DNA from: Leptospira interrogans
GTDB lineage: Bacteria > Spirochaetota > Leptospiria > Leptospirales > Leptospiraceae
NCBI RefSeq assembly: GCF_900156205.1
Contig: NZ_FTNA01000018.1
Location: forward strand, 1-64,000
Reading direction: 5' to 3'
Length of the DNA: 64,000 bases
Below, piece after piece: positions 13,739 to 38,097 of this stretch. The notes under the pieces were generated by a model. It made no database searches, was not told where the DNA came from, and saw only the letters and a list, made by a program, of their open reading frames with translations. Position 1 is the stretch's first letter, and the number at the start of each line of letters is the position of its first letter. The translations under genes were made by a program, and so were the position numbers.

Positions 13739-14262
13739 CGTTTTGCGCCCGCCACTCGACTGTAGGTAGAAAGTTTTAGATTTACATCATATACTTCCTT
13801 ACCTTGAAATGGTTTTTTAAAATTTAAATATTCCACTCTGGCGTTAATCATCTTATTCTTTTCTATATCGTAGATCAGTCGAAAAATATTATCCAAGGTT
13901 ACGGATCGAAAATTAATATCAATCGTAATCCGATTGTATTTTTTATCTTCAATCGAGTTAAAATCCTTCATTGTGGAAATTTTCTCTTTCAGACTATATC
14001 TTATGAAAATTTCGTCTAACTTTGCGTAAACGGCGCTTACATCGGTTTCCCCGCCGGAAGAATCTAAAGATCTAAATTCGTTGAATTCTTGAATAATCTT
14101 GTCGAGTTTTACGGGTGCAGTTCTGGAATCCTGTACTTTTTCAGTCAGCCCTTGACGAAGGGTCACCACTTTCCTGATCGCCAAAAACACGACCAGCAAA
14201 AGAATCAACCCGATTCCTCCCAATACGATCAGTCTTTCTCTTGGCTCTAATTTATCAAACAT
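13735..14262 (-). CDS. gspM: Type II secretion system protein M
   Basis: Small bitopic inner-membrane protein that pairs with GspL and holds the platform of the secretion machine. Of 175 residues, 11-30 form the transmembrane helix (RLIVLGGIGLILLLVVFLAI). A coiled-coil stretch follows, and about residues 100-170 look like the ferredoxin-like periplasmic domain (ITIDINFRSVTLDNIFRLI). It sits seven bases after gspL and overlaps gspN by four bases. Sequence similarity in this family is low; the call rests on size, topology and place. Confidence 0.78.
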   Translation of the reverse strand: MFDKLEPRERLIVLGGIGLILLLVVFLAIRKVVTLRQGLTEKVQDSRTAPVKLDKIIQEFNEFRSLDSSGGETDVSAVYAKLDEIFIRYSLKEKISTMKDFNSIEDKKYNRITIDINFRSVTLDNIFRLIYDIEKNKMINARVEYLNFKKPFQGKEVYDVNLKLSTYSRVAGAKR

Positions 14263-14269
14263 GACGATC

Positions 14270-15892
14270 TTAAAAAGACTCCTCAGAAGTTGGCTTATTG
14301 GTGACTTTCATTTTAATGATAAAAGAAACTTTATAATTTTTGACACCCTGCATCAATTTTTTATCCACAATCTCTATGTCTTTGAACATAGTAGATTTTT
14401 CCAAAGATCTTTGTACTACACCGATCTCACTAAATTCGTTCACTCTTCCGCCTATCTTGACCAAATCCTGATCGTAGTCAAACTGATCCAGTTGAAACGG
14501 CTGCATATCCGCAGATGGAAAATTCATGGAAAGTTCAAATAAAATATCTAAAATACTCGGTTTACTTAAGTAAAGTCTGTAGATCTCTGTTTTTTTCTTC
14601 TCGTCGTTTTTAAGTTTAGCAGCATATTCTAATATATCTTCGTCTTCGGGAGCAGGTCTACCAAAACCTTTTTGAAATTTTTCTGCGAGCATTTTATCAC
14701 TCGCGCTAAGTTTACGTTTATCTACTACGATTCCTACAAAAAAAACGGTAGTTAAAATGAATAAAGAAATTCCAGAAAAAATCAAATGATGTCTAAATTG
14801 ATCTAAGTTTAGAATATTCTTATTAATCCGTTTTACGTGAGGTGTGTCGATAAAATCTACTTTATCTTTTTTAGGAAAACCAAAATGATACCCCATTCCT
14901 AAACAGGTCGCAAAGGAATCCCCGTTCAAAGAAAGAAAATCGTATCTATGAGTAATCAAACCAAGAGAATCATTAAAAAAAGATTCGATCCCACGAATTT
15001 TGCCACCACCACCCGAAAGATATAAAACTTCTGGCCTTTCGGTTTCATTCATAGATACAATACTTCTTTGAATTTCAGAAGAAAGTTTTTCTAAAAATTT
15101 CCCCGCACTTTGAAATGCTTTTTTAATATCCGCCTCTTTGAGTTTGAATTCTTTCGCGAATAAATTGAGATCGTCTTCTTCTTCCGAAAAAGGTTCAAAT
15201 TGAAGTGAAAGTTTAATTGCTTCTGCTTTTTCAAAAGGGATTTTGAGATCGGAAGCAATCTGATCCGTTAGAGTGTCCCCTCCCATAGAAATGTATCTTG
15301 TATGTGCAACTTTTCCATCGCTCAAAATATTTAAGATTGTAACTCTTCCACCTATATCTACTTGAGTGCAGTTCTTACTTTGAATTTCTTTATTAGAATG
15401 TTGTGTAATAACAGAAGAAAGACTGACCGAATCTACAAACAAACCTCTAAACACGATGTTACTGTCTAAAAAAGGTGCGGTGATAAAATCCAATTCGCTA
15501 TGATGCGCAGAATACGCGATCACGTCTGATTTTTCCTGATCGATTCTCCATATATTCCCCGTTACTTCCACTGTTTCCATGGGAAATGGAATTCTACTTT
15601 CTACTTCGAAAGGGATTACTTCTCGAATCGCTTTTACAGTTGTTAGAGGGATATGAAGTTCCCTTACAAAAAGACGATCTAAAGGAAGATTTAAAAGAAT
15701 ACTGGTTTCGCCTGGAAAATAGGAATTGATAAAACGAAGAACATTATGCCTATACTCCTCTTCTTCTCCATGAGAAATACTCATGATTTCAGAACGAAGA
15801 ATGGTCAACTTTCCTAGAACTTTTTGAAAGAGAACACCTTTGATTGTATTCGTTCCATAATCGACTGCGAGAAATTGATCATAAATAAACAT
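14270..15892 (-). CDS. gspL: Type II secretion system protein L (PilM-like actin fold)
   Basis: Inner-membrane platform protein that recruits the GspE ATPase. The 540 residues have an N-terminal actin-like PilM/GspL domain: LAVDYGTNTIKG at 8-19 is the first phosphate-type motif, with FEVESRIPFPM near 90 and ISMGGDTLTDQIA and LSGGGGKIRG further on. One transmembrane helix lies at about 367-388. A short periplasmic domain with LVKIGGRVNEFSEIG near residue 475 is of PilN/GspL type. Compared with E. coli GspL (about 400 residues), the cytoplasmic part is longer and more PilM-like, as seen in other T2SS of deep-branching bacteria. Confidence 0.82.
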   Translation of the reverse strand: MFIYDQFLAVDYGTNTIKGVLFQKVLGKLTILRSEIMSISHGEEEEYRHNVLRFINSYFPGETSILLNLPLDRLFVRELHIPLTTVKAIREVIPFEVESRIPFPMETVEVTGNIWRIDQEKSDVIAYSAHHSELDFITAPFLDSNIVFRGLFVDSVSLSSVITQHSNKEIQSKNCTQVDIGGRVTILNILSDGKVAHTRYISMGGDTLTDQIASDLKIPFEKAEAIKLSLQFEPFSEEEDDLNLFAKEFKLKEADIKKAFQSAGKFLEKLSSEIQRSIVSMNETERPEVLYLSGGGGKIRGIESFFNDSLGLITHRYDFLSLNGDSFATCLGMGYHFGFPKKDKVDFIDTPHVKRINKNILNLDQFRHHLIFSGISLFILTTVFFVGIVVDKRKLSASDKMLAEKFQKGFGRPAPEDEDILEYAAKLKNDEKKKTEIYRLYLSKPSILDILFELSMNFPSADMQPFQLDQFDYDQDLVKIGGRVNEFSEIGVVQRSLEKSTMFKDIEIVDKKLMQGVKNYKVSFIIKMKVTNKPTSEESF

Positions 15893-15897
15893 CTGAT

Positions 15898-17274
<1,377 letters not shown>

Positions 17275-17290
17275 AACGGACCTCCTTTTT
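17275..17290 (-). promoter_or_regulatory. Strong Shine-Dalgarno that decides the gspK start
   Basis: On the minus strand AAAAAGGAGG is followed by TCCGTT and then ATG. It lies inside the end of gspJ, where it encodes Lys-Lys-Glu-Val. It could be chance, but no inner gspK start has a comparable site. Confidence 0.6.
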
Positions 17291-17890
17291 CCCAGAATTT
17301 ACGATCAACTCAATTCGAATCAACCTAGGAATTGCTTTAGCGAGTTTAGAATCCCACTCGTCTTCCCATTTCGTTCCGGTTCTAGAATACTTAAGTTGAA
17401 AACTTTTTACGTGAGTCAACAAGGTGTATTCCGTTCCTCCCGATTTAGGATAACGATCCACCATCTCGTCCTCTCTACGTATTAAAAAATTGTAATTTGA
17501 ATCGTCCGGCATAGGTTTTAAGTAAAAAGAAACTTCACGCACCTCCGGTAAGGAAACTTCCTCAGAGTTAGGATGAGTAGCCGCAAAATCCAATCGATCC
17601 TTACGGACCGCACCTCTACCTTCACTTTTACCGATAAAAATTAATCTTCTTTGATTTTGATGAAAATACGTCATAGAAATCGTACTTCGTACATTTTCCA
17701 TTGCGAGTAAAATATCCCTTTTTGCTGCACCTCCGGGAGAAGAAGATTCTCTGGAAATTCTAAGAGCAGTATAATAGGTGGAAAAAATTCCAGTAAAGAT
17801 AACGCCTAAAATCATCACAACGATCGAGATTTCGATCAATGTAAAACCGTTTCGTTTGAATTTGGCGTCTCTTAAGTTCATTCAAAACTC

Positions 17891-18427
17891 TTAATATTGT
17901 GCGGACTTAAACGTCTCCGCTGTGTAAGATTCGGTTCCACTTCCAGTGGGATATTTGATCGTAACTTTGATTCTAAAAACTCGGATAATCCCCGCCGTGG
18001 CAGCTCCTTGACTAGCTTGACCAGATCTTCTCATGATCAATTTATTCATCTCCGAATCTCTACCTCCGAGTAAATCTTCCGGCTTTTGACTGTCCTTTCC
18101 AGAAAGTTTCAAAAGATCCATATCTTCCTCATTGATCGAGGTTTCAAAGCCGTAACCTGGATAACCCGGAATATCTCCCGTAGTTTTATCAGACTGAAGT
18201 ACGGATACGGAATCGATCTGAGCCATTTTAATTTTAGCTAAATGAACCGCGTTTGAGATCACAGTAGCCATTCTCTGTTGTTTGATCCCGTTTGAAATCA
18301 CCATGTAAGTATATGTCATAGCAATTCCGGCTAACGCAAGAGCGATGGAAACCTCGATTAAATTAAAACCTCTTCGAACTGAAAATTTAGAAACAAGAAT
18401 CTTAAGGCTGTTGTTGTTCGTTATCAT
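17891..18427 (-). CDS. gspI: Type II secretion minor pseudopilin I
   Basis: A 178-residue minor pseudopilin. The leader MITNNNSLKILVSKFSVRRG ends at Gly20, followed by FNLIEVSIALALAGIAMTYT with Glu at +5. The open frame begins at 18493, but ATG 18427 gives a normal-size leader and lies inside the final codons of gspH, overlapping it by 26 bases, with AGAACAGG upstream. The globular part (AQIDSVSVLQ, GYGFETSINEED, FRIKVTIKYPTGSGTESYTAETF) is of GspI type with an Ala/Gly-rich insertion near residue 145. Confidence 0.85.
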   Translation of the reverse strand: MITNNNSLKILVSKFSVRRGFNLIEVSIALALAGIAMTYTYMVISNGIKQQRMATVISNAVHLAKIKMAQIDSVSVLQSDKTTGDIPGYPGYGFETSINEEDMDLLKLSGKDSQKPEDLLGGRDSEMNKLIMRRSGQASQGAATAGIIRVFRIKVTIKYPTGSGTESYTAETFKSAQY

Positions 18428-18971
18428 CCTGTTCTTTCCAATTTTTATCGGTTGCCAAATTCGAAGAAGTATGAAACTGCTCTCCTTCCACAACGGAAAC
18501 CTTTCCGCCGTATCTATAAAGAATCAAAGTTCTATAAATGGAAGGATCACTTCCTAAATGTACACTGTAGTCTGCCGAGATCCCAAGATAGGTATAGGGA
18601 ACTTTAATAATTCCTTTCGTATATCTAAAACCTCTAATATCAGTTATATCTATAATTTCGGAAGTATAAGGAAGTTTCTGAGGTTTAAAAACCAAAACTT
18701 CTTTAATTCCACTTTCGTCTCGAAGTAATTTTTTGATAGAATAGGTATCGTTGTCTATATCCAGTTCTAAAACCATAGTGGTGTTTGTAAGAATGGATTT
18801 TCGATAACAGAATTCAGCGGCTTGTTTTAAAGTTTGTGCCGCGTCACTTCCCGAAGGAATGATAAAGTTTGCAGCGGTACTTGCAAGAATACTAATTAAC
18901 CCCGCGAGGATCGCGATAACCACGATCAACTCGATCAGGGTAAATCCTTTCCGGATATTTTTAACCTTCAT
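18402..18971 (-). CDS. gspH: Type II secretion minor pseudopilin H
   Basis: A 189-residue minor pseudopilin. MKVKNIRKG is the leader, cleaved after Gly9, then FTLIELIVVIAILAGLISIL with Glu at +5 (Glu14). The C-terminal part (EFCYRKSILTNTTMVLELDIDNDTYSIK, then a YRYGGKVSVVEG strand) fits the GspH/FimT domain. It ends in a Glu/Gln-rich tail. It starts 21 bases after gspG. Confidence 0.86.
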   Translation of the reverse strand: MKVKNIRKGFTLIELIVVIAILAGLISILASTAANFIIPSGSDAAQTLKQAAEFCYRKSILTNTTMVLELDIDNDTYSIKKLLRDESGIKEVLVFKPQKLPYTSEIIDITDIRGFRYTKGIIKVPYTYLGISADYSVHLGSDPSIYRTLILYRYGGKVSVVEGEQFHTSSNLATDKNWKEQDDNEQQQP

Positions 18972-18992
18972 AACCGGAAAGGAGAAAAAAAG

Positions 18993-19469
<477 letters not shown>

Positions 19470-19490
19470 TTGAATTCTCCTTAATCTAAA

Positions 19491-20717
<1,227 letters not shown>

Positions 20718-20722
20718 GACGC

Positions 20723-22396
<1,674 letters not shown>

Positions 22397-22399
22397 ATT

Positions 22400-24190
<1,791 letters not shown>

Positions 24191-24194
24191 CTTT

Positions 24195-25105
<911 letters not shown>

Positions 25106-25158
25106 GAGTCCGATCAGAAAATTTCTTTCTAAGAAGAAGTCAGAAAATCTCCGACTAC

Positions 25159-26512
<1,354 letters not shown>

Positions 26513-26528
26513 TTCAGAGCAAAATTAC

Positions 26529-26559
<31 letters not shown>

Positions 26560-26670
26560 TGAAAAAGCCGAATTACGTTTTCAATTTTTCGAATAAAAAA
26601 ACATAAAATCTATATCACAATCGTTCCCCAAGTAAAAGAATAAGAACCGTACTTCCATAAGAGGGAAAGT

Positions 26671-28492
<1,822 letters not shown>

Positions 28493-28512
28493 GAAGTACC
28501 TAAACCACTATT

Positions 28513-28863
28513 TCAAAAAAGATCCAGATAATATTTACATCCCTTTTTTTCATTTACGGAGACAAGACAAAATGAGACAAAATGATTTTGAAAGGAAAGA
28601 TTTTCAGCAAGAAATCCCTTAGCCGCCTTTCTCATCTTAGTTTGTTTTGCGAGGTTGAATGTAAACCTAGGATCAAAGAACTTAAACTCTTTCCAAAATT
28701 TCACTTCTGAAAAATACAAAACTTCCTCTTTCACAGAGATTATGTCGATCTCACAATGAAGAAAACGATAATTTCGTTTTAGAATTTCATGATCTAGGCT
28801 GATTAAAAAGTTGGATGCAATAGACTCTCCTTCGTCACCTTTTCTTTTTTTCGATTTACTCAA
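28513..28863 (-). CDS. YraN family (UPF0102) endonuclease-like protein
   Basis: A 116-residue protein of the YraN family, which has a restriction-endonuclease-like fold related to Holliday-junction resolvases. Visible fold residues are [14 protein letters not shown] at 7-20, Asp40 in HCEIDIIS, and Glu53/Lys55 in FSEVKFW, the PD-(D/E)xK pattern. Length is normal. In many bacteria yraN lies next to rnhB in the rpsP-rplS cluster. Here it is in the same direction but separated from the HD-GYP-like gene by 709 bases. Confidence 0.85.
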
Positions 28864-29572
28864 TCAAAGAGACCTCTTTAAAACAAATTTTCATCTTGCG
28901 ATGATTGGGAAGCGGAAATTATGCAAATTTTATAATAAACAAAACAATAATTTATAAATATAACTACTACTCGGATGTATAAAAATGATACTCAAGATTA
29001 CGAGTAATTTTTTTAAAGATATAGAAGTCCTCACGAAATTGTGCCAAACCTAGAATTATTGGCTTTTTTAAAAGGATCCCACATTCTAAGTTTTGAAACA
29101 AGTACAACATAGTATTCTTTTTAGACGTCCGAGTAGTAATACAACGAAAACAGATTTAAAATTAGTTTTTCAAAAATTCTAATATACTAAATTCTTCTCA
29201 TCACATTTTTTATTTGCAATTATAGAAATTACAGCTGGTTACAAAACTTTTTTAAAAAGAACGATTAACCGATCTGCTAAAAAATCTGTATTGTTTTAAT
29301 TAACGCAAATTTGACGCAAAGAATCTGTTTCTTAAAAGTCTCTTTATAGTAAAAATAAAAATGAACACTGATTCCTATAAAATTGAGAATCTTAAGTTTT
29401 TATTGCAAAATCACATTTCAAAATAAAAAATTGAGTATTTTATTATATATTTATAAACAGCATTTAGAGACTAGAAAATTAAACATAAATTATCTTCACA
29501 TTCCTATTTTAAGAAAATAGTTTCCCAATTTTCTTAAACCGAATTCACGTTCATTAGCTCTGCAAAATTCTT
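28864..29572. other. AT-rich intergenic region with a MITE-like element
   Basis: About 710 bases without a credible gene on either strand. The only structure I see is the inverted-repeat element at 28965-29138, listed separately. The rest is unstructured AT-rich sequence leading up to the 3' end of the HD-GYP-like gene; no strong terminator stands out. Confidence 0.75.
28965..29138. mobile_element. Candidate MITE, 174 bp with about 28-bp inverted ends
   Basis: The outermost 11 bases are perfect inverted repeats, TACTACTCGGA at 28965-28975 and TCCGAGTAGTA at 29128-29138. Extended inward, the two ends match at 24 of 28 positions. The interior of about 120 bases encodes nothing. A single related end (21 of 27 matches to the right end) stands at 35335-35361 ahead of rpe. 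Flanks ATATAAC and ATACAAC differ by one base and could be a worn target duplication. Confidence 0.6.
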
Positions 29573-30753
<1,181 letters not shown>

Positions 30754-30757
<4 letters not shown>

Positions 30758-31017
30758 TGTAATTTTTCCCTTTTTCTGGAATCAGAATCCATAATCATCG
30801 AAAAAATTGCACCAACTGCTCTATATAGATTTTCTGGAATTTCTGAACCGATAGGCAATTCAGAGAGAGATTCTGCTAGAATCGGATTTTTTACCGTCGG
30901 AACCGAATTTTTTTCCGCAATGTTACGGATAACGTCACCTAAAAAGCCGGAAGCGGCAGCCGTAATTACAGGCGCATTGTCTTTTTTAGGAATGAATTTA
31001 AGAGCCACGCTGATCAT
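30754..31017 (-). CDS. FlhB C-terminal-like protein (YlqH type)
   Basis: An 87-residue protein matching only the cytoplasmic C-terminal domain of FlhB/YscU export-gate proteins ([53 protein letters not shown]). The membrane part and the self-cleavage NPTH are absent. Such stand-alone domains (FhlB, B. subtilis YlqH) accompany a FliK-like gene beside rnhB in many bacteria, as here. The function is unsettled; in some bacteria the domain can substitute for part of FlhB. It follows the upstream gene directly and overlaps the HD-GYP-like gene by four bases. Confidence 0.85.
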
Positions 31018-31761
31018 CTAAGCATTCCATTCTTTTCTAGTTAGAGATGGTTTATAAGATAAATTGTATCCCTGAAAACTCACCAAAGATTCGGCTAAAA
31101 TCTGCTTAAATTTTTCTTTGTTTTGACAAGCGTGCAAGTACATTTTCAAATTATCGAAAGTGAGGTTGATTTGCAAATCTTCTCCCAAGTTTTCCTCCCA
31201 AAGAAATAGAACAATTGTCCTTCCAGTATTCTTCGTTTGAATCCGAAATAAAAATTTTTTAAATTCTTTTTTTGATTCATAAATTCCTTCCGCATTTCCT
31301 CCGTCAAACTCCCAGCGAAAGTATGGTAAATCCGAGGTCCATTCTAAAAAAGGATAATATGATTTCAAAACCTTGAATATAGAGTCCTCGATAGAAAACT
31401 CTTGAAAATTGGAATCTACAACTTTTTCAGAAAGTTCCTGAACACTCATTCCCATGCTCTCCAGTCTATAAGGAATATCTTCTTTACCTTTCAATTCTCG
31501 GTCTAAAATACGTAACTCTATTCCTTTTGTGCTATACTTTGCTACTAATGTAAGAGTCTCTCCTATAAACAAAATATTAGACTGTGAGGATGTTTTCAGC
31601 CTTTTATCTCCGATAGAAAGCCACGCCCCACCCGGAAAAACGTCCAATACTCTACTTTTAAAATTTTGGTTCAAAGTCAGGCCCGCAAAACTGGAACCCT
31701 CTACTTGTTTTTCCAAAATAAGACTCAAATTTCGTACAGAAAAATCCGTTGAAAGTTTCAT
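31018..31761 (-). CDS. FliK/YlqG-like protein of uncertain function
   Basis: A 247-residue protein. The segment at about residues 33-70 ([20 protein letters not shown], then [14 protein letters not shown]) resembles the N-terminal repeat of FliK/YlqG hook-length proteins. The C-terminal half ([49 protein letters not shown]) fits the FliK C-terminal domain pattern of a beta segment then helix. Similarity is weak and the call rests partly on place, between rnhB and an FlhB-like gene, as for ylqG-ylqH. No signal peptide. The stop is immediately followed by the FlhB-like start. Confidence 0.55.
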   Translation of the reverse strand: MKLSTDFSVRNLSLILEKQVEGSSFAGLTLNQNFKSRVLDVFPGGAWLSIGDKRLKTSSQSNILFIGETLTLVAKYSTKGIELRILDRELKGKEDIPYRLESMGMSVQELSEKVVDSNFQEFSIEDSIFKVLKSYYPFLEWTSDLPYFRWEFDGGNAEGIYESKKEFKKFLFRIQTKNTGRTIVLFLWEENLGEDLQINLTFDNLKMYLHACQNKEKFKQILAESLVSFQGYNLSYKPSLTRKEWNA

Positions 31762-31832
31762 AAGCGCTCGCTTTAATGTATCTTATTTAGACACTACTCT
31801 CACTCGAAAACTTTCTGATAATTTCGTATCTC

Positions 31833-32528
31833 TTAAAGATTAGACTCTGAGATCTGTTCTAGAAACTTTCCGGTAAAACTTCTTCTATGAATATCGGAAA
31901 GACCATGTAGAAGAATCAGTTCTTCGTGAAGTTTTGTACCGTATCCTTTATGTTGATCAAAACGATAAATAGGATATTTTTTAGAAACGGAAATCATATA
32001 ACGATCTCTGCTAACTTTAGCAAGAATAGAAGCGGCGGCGATACTTACAATTCTGAGATCCCCTTTTATATAAAAAGTGGAACAACCTTTGAGATTCATC
32101 CATTCTGGGTAACGGTTGAAGTTATAATTCCCATCAATTAATAGTTTTAGAGGAAATTTAGATTGAGTAAACCGGTTTATCAATTTTGTACATTTTAAAA
32201 TTCCTTCTAAAACGGCTCGATTGATACCTTTCCGATCAATATAATTCGGACTTATAAAAGTTTGGTAAGAAAATTGTGCGGCCTTTATAATTTCAGGATA
32301 AAGAGATTCTCTTTTTTTTTCAGAAAGTTTTTTGGAATCAGTTAATCCCTTGAGAATTTTTCCTTCTAGGATTTGAGTAAGAGAATTTTGAGAAAAAGAA
32401 ACTAAAGCTACAGAAAGAGGCCCCGCATAAGGACCTCTTCCCGCCTCATCAATCCCACATGGAATCGACTCCGAATAAAATCGGTGTTCTTCTAATTCAA
32501 AAAAATTGGAAAGTTTCGGTTCCGGCAA
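31833..32528 (-). CDS. rnhB: Ribonuclease HII
   Basis: Cleaves RNA of RNA-DNA hybrids and removes single misinserted ribonucleotides. The 231 residues contain [15 protein letters not shown] at 24-38 with the catalytic Asp27-Glu28 pair, [13 protein letters not shown] near residue 80, the third catalytic Asp in KLLIDGN near 137 and [11 protein letters not shown] near 173. Length is ordinary. It lies six bases after rplS in the conserved rpsP-to-rnhB gene order. Confidence 0.95.
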   Translation of the reverse strand: MPEPKLSNFFELEEHRFYSESIPCGIDEAGRGPYAGPLSVALVSFSQNSLTQILEGKILKGLTDSKKLSEKKRESLYPEIIKAAQFSYQTFISPNYIDRKGINRAVLEGILKCTKLINRFTQSKFPLKLLIDGNYNFNRYPEWMNLKGCSTFYIKGDLRIVSIAAASILAKVSRDRYMISVSKKYPIYRFDQHKGYGTKLHEELILLHGLSDIHRRSFTGKFLEQISESNL

Positions 32529-32534
32529 ACCGGA

Positions 32535-33595
<1,061 letters not shown>

Positions 33596-33606
<11 letters not shown>

Positions 33607-34126
33607 TCCAAATCTCCGGTTGTATCAAGACAATTGTATTCTTTTCTAGATCTAGATCACCCACAAAAACTTGTAAAAATGGAATGAGGATTTCTTCTCC
33701 ATTTTCTTTTACAAAAACTAAAATAGGATGTGCAGGATTGTCTTGAACGTCTTTTAATTTCCAATCCAGTTTTTTTCCGGATTCGTCAATCGCTTGTAAG
33801 CCGATGAGATCCGTAATATAAAACTCATTCTTGGTTTCGATCTTAGGGAGAAGTTTTTGGGGTAAAAAAAGAAAACCACCAATCCACTTTGCAGCCTCTT
33901 CCGGTGTGGTAACTCCTTCAAAACGAACAATAAATTTTCCGCCATGAGGACGAATTTCTAAAAGAGTAATCTCCTTTTCTGGAAAATGAAAATCAGGCTT
34001 ACTGAGTTTAAGTGATATTGGAGTTTTAAGTTCGCAAAGTACAGTTTCTCGGACATTTAGACGTAGCCAACCTTTGATTCCAAATGGTTTGCCTAACTGC
34101 CCGAGTGAGATCCACTCTTTAGTCAA
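33596..34126 (-). CDS. rimM: 16S rRNA processing protein RimM
   Basis: Assembly factor for the 30S head that binds ribosomal protein S19. The 176 residues contain the N-terminal RimM barrel ([16 protein letters not shown] at 8-23, [22 protein letters not shown]) and the C-terminal PRC-barrel ([42 protein letters not shown]). It overlaps khpA by eight bases and trmD by 11. Confidence 0.94.
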
Positions 34127-34348
34127 TGATTTCTAAGGAGAAGTTTTTTCCTGCTTTTACAGATGCCGCAGTAAGAATCGCGCGCAGGGATTTTGCAATA
34201 CGACCGTTTTTACCGATTACTTTTCCCACGTCTTTCGGGGAGACTCGTAGTTCGATGATATTTTGTTCTTCCCCTTCAATTTCACGAATTACAATTTCTT
34301 CGGGAAATTCAACAAGAGAAGCAACTATGTACTTCAGTAATTCTTCCA

Positions 34349-34349
<1 letters not shown>
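34119..34349 (-). CDS. khpA: KH-domain RNA-binding protein KhpA
   Basis: A 76-residue protein consisting of one type-II KH domain; [19 protein letters not shown] at 41-59 contains the RNA-binding GxxG loop (GKNG). Homologues (YlqC, KhpA) bind RNA with KhpB and affect cell division and translation. It starts in the TAATG that ends rpsP and overlaps rimM by eight bases. Its place between rpsP and rimM is conserved in many bacteria. Confidence 0.92.
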
Positions 34350-34615
<266 letters not shown>

Positions 34616-34693
34616 GGGATATTTTCCTTTTAAACCATTCTGACCTTTCGGATTTTTATAACCCCCGAAAAAAGAATGTATGATTTTTACCAA

Positions 34694-35387
34694 TATCGTG
34701 CCATATGTCCCACTGTCAAGAAAACATCAATTTAGAACTGATATTACAAAGGTTTGATATTGGATATTTTTGTATTCCTTAAACTTTTGTGGTAGTTCCC
34801 ACATTTGAGTCTGTCCCAAACAGTCGAATGCCTAAAAACACGATTCTTAGAAAGCATTTTACTGAGTTTGAACACGATCTGTCGAACAACTATAAAAAAC
34901 GAGATGCTTTCGTTTCACAAAAATGTGGGAACTCATACAAAAATAGAATCACAAAAGAATGTTAAAAAACTGTAAATCATACAATACAGCGTGTGGGAGT
35001 TACCACAATTTATAAAATAGAAGTTTATAACAATTGAATCTGCCGTATTCAACTGCGGGAACTACCACAAAACCTAGGTTTATCTGTAAAATGATGTGAA
35101 ACTATAGCAAATCAGAATTTTACGAACAAATTCTAAAATTGTAGGAACTCATACTTTTAAAAAAATTTTATTACGTTAAACTCACGCTAATTACTATAAA
35201 TAAATATGAAAACAATACTATAGAGTGAGTTGTTTCAAAAGTTAGCCTATGGATTCACTTCAAAAAACCAATTCTGGGTTAGACACAATTTTTGAGAACC
35301 TTTGCATCTTTGTAAAATCGATCGTTGACTTTGGGTATTATTTTCATCCGTCTGAGTAGTAACTTACTAAAAAACGAGTTCCTTAAT
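34694..35387. other. Repeat-rich intergenic region
   Basis: About 690 bases without genes, between rpsP and rpe. It contains at least five TGTGGGAACT-type motifs (34788-34803, 34924-34938, 34991-35007, 35054-35070, 35141-35154), dispersed repeat copy B and, next to rpe, one end of the MITE-like element (35335-35361). The rpsP promoter must lie at the left edge. I see no RNA gene or open frame. Confidence 0.8.
34991..35189 (+). repeat. Dispersed intergenic repeat, copy B (long form)
   Basis: About 200 bases. The right half matches copy A (TTTACGAACAAATTCTAAAA, TTGTAGGAACTCATAC, then ACTCACGCTAA). The left half (TTATAAAATAGAAGTTTATA, ACAATTGAATCTGCCGT, TCTGTAAAATGATG) matches the reversed copy at 62521-62700. 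The two long copies therefore define a unit of about 180-200 bases of which A and C retain only part. Confidence 0.75.
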
Positions 35388-36031
35388 TTAAACCCGGGCT
35401 AAATACTTTAGATTTTTTGCATTTTCTACCGGATTTCCAGTTTTATAAAGCCCAGCTCCAACTACTACTATATCCACTCCGTTTTTTCTTAGTTCTTGGA
35501 TATTGGTATCGTTGACCCCTCCGTCTACTTCAAGTTCAATCGGTCTAGAACCAATCAGTTCTTTTACCTTACGAATTTTATCCATTCCATTGATTATGAA
35601 TTTCTGTCCGTAAAAACCAGGCTCTACTGTCATTAATAAAATTAAATCCACATAAGGTAAAACATTTTCTAAAGAAGAAACCGGAGTTCCTGGATTTAAA
35701 GAAACTCCTACTTTTGTTCCATGGCTTTTGATTTCTTGCGCAAGACGAATCGGAAAGTCAGTCGTTTCGATATGAAACGTAATACAATAAGGATTGAATT
35801 CATAATATTTAAAAACATGGTTTTCCGGTTTAGCAACCATTAAATGAACGTCTAACGGAATCGACGTGAGAGATTTTACTTCCTTAGTGAGAGCCTCTCC
35901 GAAACTAATTTGTGGAACGAAATTACCATCCATAACGTCCATGTGTATAAGATCTATCGCAGTCGGATCGTAATTAGGAACCGTTTTTACAAGTTCTGTG
36001 AGTTTAGTTGCAAGTATGGATGCAGAAATTT

Positions 36032-36035
<4 letters not shown>
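35388..36035 (-). CDS. rpe: Ribulose-phosphate 3-epimerase
   Basis: Interconverts ribulose-5-phosphate and xylulose-5-phosphate in the pentose phosphate pathway. The 215-residue TIM barrel has SASILA at 4-9, [19 protein letters not shown] at 28-46 with metal-binding His and Asp, [11 protein letters not shown] near 63, [15 protein letters not shown] near 134 and VDGGVN near 171. Length is normal. Its start overlaps the PASTA gene end by four bases, the last of a chain of overlapping genes fmt-PASTA-rpe. Confidence 0.95.
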
Positions 36036-37971
<1,936 letters not shown>

Positions 37972-38097
37972 ATTACAGCGCTTCCTAAAAAATATATTTT
38001 ATCTTCTCAAAAAAATAAGCTGCAAGGTTCTGTCCCTATCGAGCTATAAGCGAGATAACCGTAGCAAGGCTCTGTGCGAAGTAAAGATGGCGCATTC

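Noticed and set aside
29030..29060. Sigma-54 promoter on the minus strand (TGGCAC at about 29043)
   Set aside because: The -12 TTGC element is missing at the required spacing.
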